Shown here piece by piece: positions 55,862 to 63,656 of a stretch of DNA of 64,000 bases (its first letter is position 1; each line of letters starts with the position of its first letter). The notes beneath the pieces are model-generated. The model had not been told where the DNA came from and ran no database searches. It saw only the letters and a program-made list of their open reading frames with translations. The DNA is from JACQAP01 sp035548375. GTDB taxonomy: Bacteria; Pseudomonadota; Gammaproteobacteria; Burkholderiales; JACQAP01. Location: positions 1-64,000 of the forward strand of contig DASZTG010000097.1 of the NCBI GenBank assembly GCA_035548375.1, in the 5' to 3' direction. The position numbers and the translations under genes are program-made.

Positions 55862-56554
55862 ATGAATTCCGTGGCCTTAGCTCTTGAACTGCTCAAATCG
55901 TCCCTCTGTCCACGTGTTGACCTCGGAGGGCTGTGGGCTAGAAACAAGGTTGCTCACAAGTGGAAGGCAACCTACAGAAGTCTCGTTCTACGAGAAGGGC
56001 TAGCTTGGAGAATTCAGGATCTGCTCGCACAGTCACTTGCCCTCCACGATTCTCAGCACATGCTAGGGTCTCGAATTATTCTGCGGAGCGCATTCGAATC
56101 TTTGGCAGTCTTGATTTATTTAAATCAGCTCACGAGAAAAGTCTTGTCTGGCGATCTGACTTTTCATACATACGCAGATAAGACGGCGACCTTGCTCATG
56201 GGCTCACGAGATAAATCTACCGCGCATGAAGCGATCAACATCATCACAGTGCTGCAGAAGGCAGATTCTCGCTATCCCGGTATTGAATCGCTGTACGCCT
56301 CTCTCTCCGAGAGCTCCCATCCCAACTACGAAGGTGTTTCCATTGGATACTCGGACATAGATCGCGAAAACTTTGTCACGATATTCTCGAACAAGTGGAT
56401 GAACATGTATGGAAAAGATCACATCGACTTGATCGTACTGTGTCTCGAGATTTTTACTTCCGAATACAACGACGAATGGACGCAGTCTTTCGAACTTCTC
56501 GAACAATGGCTGGTTAAGAACGATGAGTTTCTTGAAACTACTAAACGCTCATGA
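55862..56554 (+). CDS. HEPN/DUF5677-like helical protein (hypothetical)
   Basis: A 230-aa mostly helical protein. It contains RNKVAH at 27-32, which fits the R-x4-H pattern of HEPN RNases, although HEPN motifs normally lie further into the domain. The block SRIILRSAFESLAVLIYLNQL and SESSHPNYEGVSIGYSD resemble DUF5677-type uncharacterised proteins. Starts 197 bp after the PIN-like gene, same strand. Function unknown. Confidence 0.55.
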   Translation: MNSVALALELLKSSLCPRVDLGGLWARNKVAHKWKATYRSLVLREGLAWRIQDLLAQSLALHDSQHMLGSRIILRSAFESLAVLIYLNQLTRKVLSGDLTFHTYADKTATLLMGSRDKSTAHEAINIITVLQKADSRYPGIESLYASLSESSHPNYEGVSIGYSDIDRENFVTIFSNKWMNMYGKDHIDLIVLCLEIFTSEYNDEWTQSFELLEQWLVKNDEFLETTKRS

Positions 56555-56916
56555 CCGAACTCGTGGGCGCTATCTACAAGGTAGTCTATAGCAACTATCT
56601 GAGACGACCCGAGCTTCGCCAATATCGGAGCGGAGCAATGATCCCAAGATGGGGTCATGCGGTGCATCGTCCTTCCCGCGGTTAGTTGCAGCCTCAGTGA
56701 CTGATCATCCACGGCCTCTTGCTTGGAAACGCCTTCGACCCGTCCAACGCCTTCACCGTCTTGCTCGCCCCGATCGACTTGCTCCAATATCCTTCGCCGT
56801 GACGTGCTCTTTGCTGCGCCTGGGCGCAAAAGCTTGGCTGACCCGGACAGTTCAAATTACGTACGCTGGAGAGGAACATCTGGCCAGCAGTCCTTTCCAG
56901 GAGCAAGCTAGATCTC
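56555..56916. other. 362-bp region holding only an fmdB remnant
   Basis: After the HEPN-like gene the base composition returns toward the chromosomal average. The only identifiable content is the decayed fmdB 3' fragment at 56698-56785 (listed separately). Confidence 0.5.
56698..56785 (-). pseudogene. Decayed duplicate of the fmdB 3' end
   Basis: These 88 bp align with 58292-58379, the 3' end of intact fmdB, with a few mismatches. Minus-strand translation gives SKSIGASKTVKALDGSKAFP then SKRPWMISH, versus KAPDGSKAFP in intact FmdB. Upstream of this the similarity fades and the zinc-ribbon half is missing. It lies at the border of the AT-rich accessory segment, in the same orientation as fmdB and 1.59 kb from it. 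Confidence 0.85.
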
Positions 56917-57345
56917 ATGTTTTGTGTGCGGCTCTTCATTGAAGATGACAGGCAAGCCCTGGAAACCATCTACCAAACCTGCCGCGCCGAAGCGACCTGG
57001 CTACCCACAGCCGCGAAGCAGAACTCCGACTTTGCGCGAGATACCGCCGGCGAAAAGTTGCTTGTCGCGGTCGGAAGCGATGAGATGCCGCTCGGGTTCC
57101 TCTCGGTCTGGGAACCCGATCGGTTTATTCATCATTTATACGTGCGCAGCGACATGCGGGGACGGGGCGTTGGCAAGGCGCTGCTCGAGGCGCTGGGCAA
57201 CCATGTACCCGCGCCGTGGACGCTGAAGTGCTTGACCGCGAATGACCAGGCGCTTGCTTTTTACGCGAGCCAGGGCTGGAGGAAAGTCTCGTCAGAGGTG
57301 GGTGAAGAAGGGCCTTATTTCGTCCTCGAGAAGAAAGAGTCCTGA
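56917..57345 (+). CDS. GNAT-family N-acetyltransferase
   Basis: A 142-aa GNAT protein: IHHLYVRSDMRGRGVGKALLEALG carries the acetyl-CoA-binding RxxGxG/A motif and LTANDQALAFYASQGWRKV the C-terminal strand. Substrate unknown. It lies between the fmdB fragment and a direct-repeat-rich gap. Confidence 0.85.
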   Translation: MFCVRLFIEDDRQALETIYQTCRAEATWLPTAAKQNSDFARDTAGEKLLVAVGSDEMPLGFLSVWEPDRFIHHLYVRSDMRGRGVGKALLEALGNHVPAPWTLKCLTANDQALAFYASQGWRKVSSEVGEEGPYFVLEKKES

Positions 57346-57353
57346 CGGCATCC

Positions 57354-57400
57354 CCCCTCTCCCCTCACACCTCGCTCCTCACTCCTCTCGCCTTTTTACT
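57354..57400. repeat. Pyrimidine-rich CTCACTCCTCTC intergenic repeat, copy 1
   Basis: A run of CCCCTCTCCCCTCAC / CTCCTCACTCCTCTC followed by a T-rich stretch. It shares CTCACTCCTCTC with copy 2 at 58711-58722. Such repeats are dispersed in intergenic DNA of some proteobacteria. Confidence 0.6.
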
Positions 57401-57570
57401 TGTGACGCTCGCTCGGCGGGCTCGGGCCTTTACATGACATTGATATGCAGAGGAAACAGTCGCACAATCGATCCGCATTTGACCTTGGAACCGCTTTTTC
57501 GCACTGAAAATCGAGCCGCCAAGTATCAATCCATCCTGGCACAGACCAGCGGCGGCATATTGGAGAAAAC

Positions 57571-58116
57571 ATGTCGACCAATCGCCCATCCTCTGTGGCA
57601 CCCGTTTGCCTCGTCCTCGGTGCGCTTCTTGGGCTGGCCGGCAGCTTCGCTCCAACAGACTCCCTCCGCGGCATAGCCTGGGGTCTGGATGGCACACTCC
57701 TCGTCGTGGCCGCGGCGCTGTTGGCCGTCTACTGCTTGCGCCGGAACCTGGAGCTCCTTGCAGCGGGATTCCTGGTCTTCATTGCCGGTCAGGCATTGGT
57801 TGTGTCCGGGTCAGCCATGTCGCTTGAAGCGAGCAGCCCTCTCTTCGCGGCCGGTGCGGCGTTGTGGGCTGCGTCCCTGGTCCTGATCAGTATTCCGCGA
57901 GTCATGCCGATGCTTGGTCGAGCCTCGGGCGCCGTCGCCGCTGTCCTGTTCGCGGCCACCTCACTGCAAATCTTCTTTGGACGCAGCCTGACACCGCTGT
58001 CAGAGCCGCTGCCGTTTTTTGCGTACCCTGTCTTCGTGCTCACTTTGTTCACGTGGGCGTGGTGGTGCAGGAAACCGGGGCGCCAGGAAGGTAGCACGAT
58101 GGAGAATGCCGCCTGA
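57571..58116 (+). CDS. Multi-TM membrane protein of unknown function
   Basis: A 181-aa protein with about six hydrophobic segments (for example LGALLGLAGSFA, LLVVAAALLAVYCL, LAAGFLVFIAGQALVV, AAGAALWAASLVLISI, AVAAVLFAATSLQIFF, FFAYPVFVLTLFTWAWWC). RBS GGAGA precedes the ATG. No family recognised. Convergent with fmdB. Confidence 0.65.
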   Translation: MSTNRPSSVAPVCLVLGALLGLAGSFAPTDSLRGIAWGLDGTLLVVAAALLAVYCLRRNLELLAAGFLVFIAGQALVVSGSAMSLEASSPLFAAGAALWAASLVLISIPRVMPMLGRASGAVAAVLFAATSLQIFFGRSLTPLSEPLPFFAYPVFVLTLFTWAWWCRKPGRQEGSTMENAA

Positions 58117-58287
58117 CATGGCGCTCCCCGACGATCGTCGGACCAAGATATTGCATCAATAGGGAGCAGCTCAGGCCACGTTTTCCTGCCAGGCCATGGA
58201 CGCTTTTTTTATCCGGGGACGTCACACTGGAAGACACGGGGCCCCTGCTTCCTGCTCATGCCGCTCCTCCCACCTGTCGCCTCGCGG

Positions 58288-58623
58288 CTAATGACTGATC
58301 ATCCACGGCCGCTTGCTTGGGAAAGCCTTCGACCCGTCCGGCGCCTTCACCGTCTTGCTCGCGCCGATCGACTTGCTCCCGCATCCGCAACCCGAGCCGT
58401 GCACATGTTCCTTGCTGCTTTTGGGCGCGTGCGCGCTCTTCTCGTTGATCGCGTACGCCTTCCGCATTTCTCCCGGCATGCCGGCATAGGCTGGCGCACT
58501 TAGCAACGCACGCGCTGATGGCTGTCCACATCCCGGGCAGTCCGCCGGTTCCTGGTACTGCGCCAGCGGACGGCTCGCGCTGAAGCCGCCGCAGTCGGGG
58601 CATGAGTATTCGTATAAAGGCAT
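58288..58623 (-). CDS. fmdB: FmdB-family zinc ribbon protein
   Basis: A 111-aa protein: N-terminal zinc ribbon MPLYEYSCPDCGGF (Cys pair 8, 11) and DCPGCG (second pair), a loop rich in Gly/Cys (GSGCGCGSKS) and the C-terminal SKRPWMISH. Named FmdB because it is encoded next to formamidase fmdA. Regulatory role is proposed for the Methylophilus homologue. A perfect hairpin with the RBS in its loop immediately precedes the ATG. Confidence 0.92.
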   Translation of the reverse strand: MPLYEYSCPDCGGFSASRPLAQYQEPADCPGCGQPSARALLSAPAYAGMPGEMRKAYAINEKSAHAPKSSKEHVHGSGCGCGSKSIGASKTVKAPDGSKAFPSKRPWMISH

Positions 58624-58640
58624 CTGAAACTCCGTTTCAG
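58624..58640 (-). promoter_or_regulatory. RBS hairpin in front of fmdB
   Basis: On the minus strand CTGAAAC-GGA-GTTTCAG is a perfect 7-bp inverted repeat directly touching the fmdB ATG, with the Shine-Dalgarno GGA(G) in the three-base loop and stem. Folding would limit access to the ribosome. Confidence 0.45.
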
Positions 58641-58641
58641 G

Positions 58642-58730
58642 GTGAGGAGTCAGGAGTAAGGAGAGAGGGGTAAGTTTGAAAGGCAGTTACCTTAAAGCAT
58701 TTACCCCTAACCCCTCACTCCTCTCCCCTC
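58642..58730. repeat. GAGGAG/CTCCTC inverted repeat, copy 2
   Basis: Left arm 58642-58673 (GTGAGGAGTCAGGAGTAAGG then GAGAGGGGTAA) and right arm 58701-58730 (TTACCCCTAACCCCTCACTC then CTCTCCCCTC) are imperfect reverse complements. It fills the fmdA-fmdB gap and shares CTCACTCCTCTC with copy 1 at 57354. Confidence 0.65.
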
Positions 58731-58740
58731 GCGCATTTCT

Positions 58741-59970
58741 TCATTTGTCAGGCGAGATGGGCATATCCATCCCCGGCGTGACCATCTTCTTCGGTCCGCT
58801 CGCGTTCGGACTGATGTCGAAGTCGAAGATCTGGGTGGGCAGCCACAAGGTAGCGCAGGCATTGGGGATGTCCACCACCCCGCTGATGTGGCCCTGCACC
58901 GGCGCCGTTCCCAGGATCGAATGCGCCTGGGCCTTGGAGTAGCCGAACTTGGTCATGTACTCGATGGCGTTCAGGCACGCCTGGCGGTAGGCGACATGGA
59001 CATCCAGGTAATACTGCTTGCCCCATTCATCGACCGAGATGCCTTCGAAGATCAGGTAATCATTGTAGGTTGGCGTGATCGGGCTGGGCTTGAAGATCGG
59101 GTTCTTGATCCCGTACTTGGCCATGCCGCCCTTGATGAGGTCGACTTTCAGGTGCGTCCAGCCGGCCATCTCGATGGCCCCGCAGAAGGTGATTTCGCCG
59201 TCCCCCTGGCTGAAGTGCAGGTCGCCCATGGACAGTCCTGCTCCCTTCACATACACCGGGAAGAAGATCTTCGATCCGCGCGAGAGGTCCTTGATGTCGC
59301 AGTTGCCGCCGTGCTCCCGCGGCGGCACGGTGCGCGCGCCTTCGGCATCGATCTTGGCCTTGGTGGCCCCAGTGGCTTTCCCGGCGTGGGAAGTCTTGGC
59401 GAACGGGGCATTGGCCAGCGGCGGCACCCGGCTAGGGTTGGTGCCGATGAAGTCCACCTCGCGCTTGTTCCACATCTCCAGCATCTTCTGGTCGGGCAGG
59501 CAGCCGATCAGGCCCGGATGGATCAGGCCGGCGAACTTGACGTTCGGCACGTGCCGGGAATGCGTATAGAGGCCGCTGATGTCCCAGATGGATTTCTGGG
59601 CCAGCGGGAAATGCTCGGTCAGGAACCCGCCGCCGTTCTTCTTGGAGAAGAAACCGTTGAAGCCCCACAAGCTATCGGGCAGTGCGCCGATGTCCAGCAA
59701 GTCGACCACCAGCAAGTCGCCCGGCTCCGCGCCTTCCACGCCGATCGGACCGGAAAGAAAGTGCACGGTGGTCAGGTCCACATCGCGCACGTCATCCGCC
59801 GAGTCGTTGTTCTGGATGTAGCCCCCGGTCCAGTCGTAGGTCTCCAGGATGAAATCGTCCCCGGGTTTCACCCACGCCGCCATCGGCACGTCCGGATGCC
59901 ACCGATTGTGGATCATCTCGTTCTTGTACGGCGATTGCTTCAGGTCGATCTTGACCAGTGTTTCAGGCAT
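58741..59970 (-). CDS. fmdA: Formamidase
   Basis: A 409-aa acetamidase/formamidase, hydrolysing formamide to formate and ammonia. The N-terminal IHNRWHPDVPMAAWVKPGDDF, EGAEPGDLLVVDLLDIGALP, VPPREHGGNCDIKDLSRGSKIFFPVYVKGAGLSMGDLHFSQGDGE and ILGTAPVQGHISGVVDIPNACATLWLPTQIFDFDI blocks are diagnostic. RBS GAGGAAG precedes the ATG. Follows urtE by 36 bp: the ABC importer supplies amides or urea to it. Confidence 0.97.
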   Translation of the reverse strand: MPETLVKIDLKQSPYKNEMIHNRWHPDVPMAAWVKPGDDFILETYDWTGGYIQNNDSADDVRDVDLTTVHFLSGPIGVEGAEPGDLLVVDLLDIGALPDSLWGFNGFFSKKNGGGFLTEHFPLAQKSIWDISGLYTHSRHVPNVKFAGLIHPGLIGCLPDQKMLEMWNKREVDFIGTNPSRVPPLANAPFAKTSHAGKATGATKAKIDAEGARTVPPREHGGNCDIKDLSRGSKIFFPVYVKGAGLSMGDLHFSQGDGEITFCGAIEMAGWTHLKVDLIKGGMAKYGIKNPIFKPSPITPTYNDYLIFEGISVDEWGKQYYLDVHVAYRQACLNAIEYMTKFGYSKAQAHSILGTAPVQGHISGVVDIPNACATLWLPTQIFDFDISPNASGPKKMVTPGMDMPISPDK

Positions 59971-60006
59971 GGCTTCCTCTTCGTTGTCGGGTTGGCAAAA
60001 GTGCTT

Positions 60007-60693
60007 TCAGACGGACAGGTAACGGGAAATCTTCGCGGTGTCGACGTTCTCGCGGCGGTCTTCATGGATGAAGCTGCCCTTGTCGATCACCAGCAGGCGG
60101 TCCGCGATCTCCAGCGCGAAGCTCAGCACCTGCTCGGAGACGATGATGGTGATGTCGCGCATCTTGCGGATCTCGTTGAGGATGCGCGCGATGTCCTTGA
60201 TCACGGAGGGCTGGATGCCTTCGGTCGGCTCGTCGAGCAGCAGCACCTTCGGGTTGGTGACCAGCGCACGCGCGATGGCAAGCTGCTGCTGCTGGCCGCC
60301 CGAGAGATTGCCGCCCTTGCGCTTGCGCATCTCGAACAGCACCGGGAACAGCGCGTAGATGTCGTCGGGCACCGTCTTCTCCCCCTTGCGCATGCCCGTG
60401 CGAATGTTCTCCACCACAGATAGCGTCGGGAAAATCATGCGGCCCTGCGGCACGTAGGCCAGGCCGCTGCGCACGCGCTGGAAGCTTTCCAGCGGACCGA
60501 GTTCCTTTTCGCCCAGCGTGATGTTGCCGCCGCGCGAGGGCAGCACGCCCATGAGCGACTTGAACAAGGTGGTCTTGCCCATGCCGTTGCGCCCCATGAT
60601 CGCCAGCACCTCGTTGGCGCCGACGTTGAAGCTCATGTCGCGGATCACCGCGCTCTGGCCGTAGCTCACGCTCAGGTTCCTGACTTGCAGCAT
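60007..60693 (-). CDS. urtE: Urea/amide ABC transporter ATPase UrtE
   Basis: A 228-aa LivF-type ATPase: Walker A IMGRNGMGKTTLFKSLMG, signature NLSGGQQQQLAIARAL, Walker B KVLLLDEPTEGIQPSVI. Together with UrtD it drives uptake of urea or short amides. 13 bp after urtD. Confidence 0.93.
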   Translation of the reverse strand: MLQVRNLSVSYGQSAVIRDMSFNVGANEVLAIMGRNGMGKTTLFKSLMGVLPSRGGNITLGEKELGPLESFQRVRSGLAYVPQGRMIFPTLSVVENIRTGMRKGEKTVPDDIYALFPVLFEMRKRKGGNLSGGQQQQLAIARALVTNPKVLLLDEPTEGIQPSVIKDIARILNEIRKMRDITIIVSEQVLSFALEIADRLLVIDKGSFIHEDRRENVDTAKISRYLSV

Positions 60694-60706
60694 CGCGGCG
60701 CCCCCC

Positions 60707-61444
60707 TCAATGACCCAGATAGACTTCGATCACGCGCGGATCGGCCTGCACCTTGTCCATGCTGCCCTCGGCCAGGATCTTGCCCTGATGCAGCACGGTC
60801 ACGCGATGCGCGATGTTCTTGACGAACTCCATGTCGTGCTCGATCACGATCACCGCGCGGTTGTCGCTGATCTTGTTGAGCAGGTCGGCCGTCTGCTTGC
60901 GCTCGGCCACGCTCATGCCGGCCACCGGTTCGTCGAGCATCAGCAGCTCCGGGTCCTGCATCAGCAGCATGCCGATCTCCAGCCACTGCTTCTGCCCGTG
61001 CGAAAGAAGGTCGGCCTGATCGCCGAGGCGATCCTCGAGGAAAATCATCTTGGCGATCTCGTGCACGCGATTCTCGACGTCCGGCGTGAGCTTGAACGCG
61101 ACGCAGCCGAACACGCCGCGGCCGCGCGGGAACGACAGCTCCAGGTTCTGGAACACGGTCAGGTTTTCGTAGATCGAAGGCGTCTGGAACTTGCGCCCGA
61201 CGCCGGCGCGCACGATCTGGTGCTCGGCCATGCGCGTGAGTTCGCGGTTCTTGAACTTGATGGTGCCGGCGGTGGCGCGGGTTCGCCCGCAAATGAGATC
61301 GAGCAAGGTGGTCTTGCCGGCGCCGTTCGGCCCGATCACCACGCGCAGCTCGTTCGCCTCGACGTAAAGGTTCAGGGCATCGACCGCCTTGAAACCGTCG
61401 AAGGAAACGGTCAGGTCTTCGATGGCGAGTACGGGATTGGCCAA
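60707..61444 (-). CDS. urtD: Urea/amide ABC transporter ATPase UrtD
   Basis: A 245-aa LivG-type ATPase: Walker A IGPNGAGKTTLLDLICG, signature LLSHGQKQWLEIGML and Walker B ELLMLDEPVAGMSVAE. TTG start at 61444 with AAGGAG 6 nt before it. The SHGQKQWLEIGM form is typical of UrtD. Confidence 0.93.
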   Translation of the reverse strand: MANPVLAIEDLTVSFDGFKAVDALNLYVEANELRVVIGPNGAGKTTLLDLICGRTRATAGTIKFKNRELTRMAEHQIVRAGVGRKFQTPSIYENLTVFQNLELSFPRGRGVFGCVAFKLTPDVENRVHEIAKMIFLEDRLGDQADLLSHGQKQWLEIGMLLMQDPELLMLDEPVAGMSVAERKQTADLLNKISDNRAVIVIEHDMEFVKNIAHRVTVLHQGKILAEGSMDKVQADPRVIEVYLGH

Positions 61445-61458
61445 GTCGGTCTCCTTTG

Positions 61459-62595
61459 TCAGGTCTGCTGGGGCGCGGGCCGCGGCGCGGCGCCGCGATT
61501 GCGCCAGGCGCCGATGCGCTTCTCGATCCAGGCCTTGCCGTATTTTTCGTACAAGCCGGCGAGCCCGTTGGGAAAGAACATCACCACCGAGATGAACAGC
61601 GCGCTCATCAGGAACAGCCACAACTGCGGGAAGCTTTCGGAAAAGTAGGTCTTGCCGAAGTTCACCAGCAAGGTGCCGTACACCGCGCCGATCAGCGACA
61701 TGCGCCCGCCGACCGCCGCGAAAATCACCATCTCGATCGAAGGAATGATGCCCACCAGCGAAGGCGACATGAAGCCGACCTGCAGCACGAACATGGCGCC
61801 GCCGATCGCCGAGATCATCGCGGCATTCACGAAGACGAAGATCTTGAAGTTCGACACGTCGTAGCCGGAAAATCGCACGCGCTCTTCCTTGTCGCGCATT
61901 GCGAGCAGCAAAAGCCCGAGCTTGCCGCTCAGGATGTAGCGCGACACCAGGATCGCGCCGACCAGCAGCACGCAATTCACGAAGTACAGGATGTACTTGG
62001 CCGAGTCCGTGCGGATGTCCCAGCCGTGCAGGGTCTTCAGGTCGGTCATGCCGTTCACACCGCCGGTCAGGCCCTGCTGGCCGATGATCAGGATCGTCAG
62101 GATGGCCGCGACCGCCTGCGTGATGATGGCGAAGTAGACGCCGCCGACGCGCCGCTTGAACATCGCGACCGCGAGGATGAAGGCCACCAGCGCCGGCACG
62201 GCCAGCATCGCGAACATCGTGAACGTGAAGCTGTGGAATGGCTCCCAGAACTTCGGCAGCGCGGTGAGCTGGTTCCAGTCCATGAAGTCGGGAATGCCCG
62301 GCGTCGACTGGATCTTGGTGCTCTCGGGGTCGGAGGCTTCGAGCTTCAGGAACATCGCCATGCAGTAGCCGCCGAGCCCGAAGAACACGCCCTGCCCCAG
62401 GCTCAGGATCCCGCCGTAGCCCCAGCACAGCACCAGGCCCACCGCGACGAAAGCGTAGGAAAGATACTTGCCGATGAGGTTGAGCCGGAACAGGTCGAAC
62501 GTCAGCGGCAGCACGACGAAGAGCAGCGCGCACAGCACCACCAGCCCCATCATCCCCTGCTTCCCGCCCAGAATTCGCTCGTACATGAGTTTCAT
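61459..62595 (-). CDS. urtC: Urea/amide ABC transporter permease UrtC
   Basis: A 378-aa LivM-type permease with about nine TM segments; GYGGILSLGQGVFFGLGGYCMAMFLKLE and GGRMSLIGAVYGTLLVNFGKT are the conserved cytoplasmic loop and the Urt-type C-terminal block. Confidence 0.93.
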   Translation of the reverse strand: MKLMYERILGGKQGMMGLVVLCALLFVVLPLTFDLFRLNLIGKYLSYAFVAVGLVLCWGYGGILSLGQGVFFGLGGYCMAMFLKLEASDPESTKIQSTPGIPDFMDWNQLTALPKFWEPFHSFTFTMFAMLAVPALVAFILAVAMFKRRVGGVYFAIITQAVAAILTILIIGQQGLTGGVNGMTDLKTLHGWDIRTDSAKYILYFVNCVLLVGAILVSRYILSGKLGLLLLAMRDKEERVRFSGYDVSNFKIFVFVNAAMISAIGGAMFVLQVGFMSPSLVGIIPSIEMVIFAAVGGRMSLIGAVYGTLLVNFGKTYFSESFPQLWLFLMSALFISVVMFFPNGLAGLYEKYGKAWIEKRIGAWRNRGAAPRPAPQQT

Positions 62596-62611
62596 GAAGG
62601 TTCCCTTGTGT

Positions 62612-63535
62612 TCAGCGACGTACCTTGACCCGGAGCAAGCCCTCGGGGCGGATCAGCAGGATCAGGATCACGGCCGCGAGTGTCAGCACTTTGGCCATGG
62701 AGCTGGTCATGAAGAATTCCGAGATCGATTGCGCCTGGGCGATGCCGAAGGCCGAGGCCACGGTGCCGAGCAGGCTTTGCGCGCCGCCGAACACCACCAC
62801 CAGGAAGGTGTCGACGATGTAGAGCGAGCCGCTCGTGGGGCCGGTCGATCCGATGGTGGTGAAGGCCGCGCCGGCGATGCCGGCGATGCCGCAGCCCAGT
62901 GCGAACGTGATGCGGTCGACCAGCTTGGTATTGATGCCCACGGCGTTGGCCATCGTGCGGTTCTGTACTGTGGCGCGCACCTGCAGGCCAAAGTCGGAGC
63001 GGAACAGCAAGAGAAGAATCCCGCCGGTCAGCACGATGGTCAGCGCCATCACGAACAAGCCGTTCAGCGGAATGTCCACGCCCGCGGTCGGCTGCCAGGA
63101 ACCCATGAGCCAGTCCGGCAGGGTCGCGCTGACTTCCTTGGCGCCAAAGGTCGAGCGAAACGCCTGCTGCATGCCCAGGGAGAGGCCCCAGGTCGCCAGC
63201 AAGGTGTCGAGCGGTCGCCGGTACAAGTGCCGGATCATCAGGTACTCGACCAGGTAGCCGAGCCCGAACGCGATGATGAAACTGGCGACGATCGCCAGCA
63301 GGAAGTAGCTGCTCGCGAGCGCCGGGAAATAATTCGAGGCAACGTGGGAAGACAGGAATGTCGTGTAGGCGCCGATGGTCATGAATTCGCCATGCGCCAT
63401 GTTGATCACGCCCATCTGGCCGAAAATGATGGCCAGGCCCAGCGCCATCAGCAGCAGCACGCAGAACAGCGAGAGGCCGTTGAAGCCCTGCATCGCCAGA
63501 ATGCCGCCGATGTCGGAAAGACTCATGCCGTCCAT
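62612..63535 (-). CDS. urtB: Urea/amide ABC transporter permease UrtB
   Basis: A 307-aa LivH-type permease, with about eight TM segments and GVINMAHGEFMTIGAYTTFL and GLGYLVEYLMIRHLYRRPLDTLLATWGLSLG blocks. 16 bp upstream of urtC. Confidence 0.93.
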   Translation of the reverse strand: MDGMSLSDIGGILAMQGFNGLSLFCVLLLMALGLAIIFGQMGVINMAHGEFMTIGAYTTFLSSHVASNYFPALASSYFLLAIVASFIIAFGLGYLVEYLMIRHLYRRPLDTLLATWGLSLGMQQAFRSTFGAKEVSATLPDWLMGSWQPTAGVDIPLNGLFVMALTIVLTGGILLLLFRSDFGLQVRATVQNRTMANAVGINTKLVDRITFALGCGIAGIAGAAFTTIGSTGPTSGSLYIVDTFLVVVFGGAQSLLGTVASAFGIAQAQSISEFFMTSSMAKVLTLAAVILILLIRPEGLLRVKVRR

Positions 63536-63656
63536 TGCATCCCCTTGTCGTTGCGTGCGCGTATTCGGGTTAGGTGGCCGGGAGCGGCATTCACTCCACC
63601 CCCGGCCGGTGCCGCCCCGTCAAACGATTGCCAACCCGATCACTGATAGCGCCGGA

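Noticed and set aside
52568..56650. Insertion sequence or prophage in the AT-rich segment.
   Set aside because: No transposase, integrase, phage structural gene or clear target-site duplication was seen.
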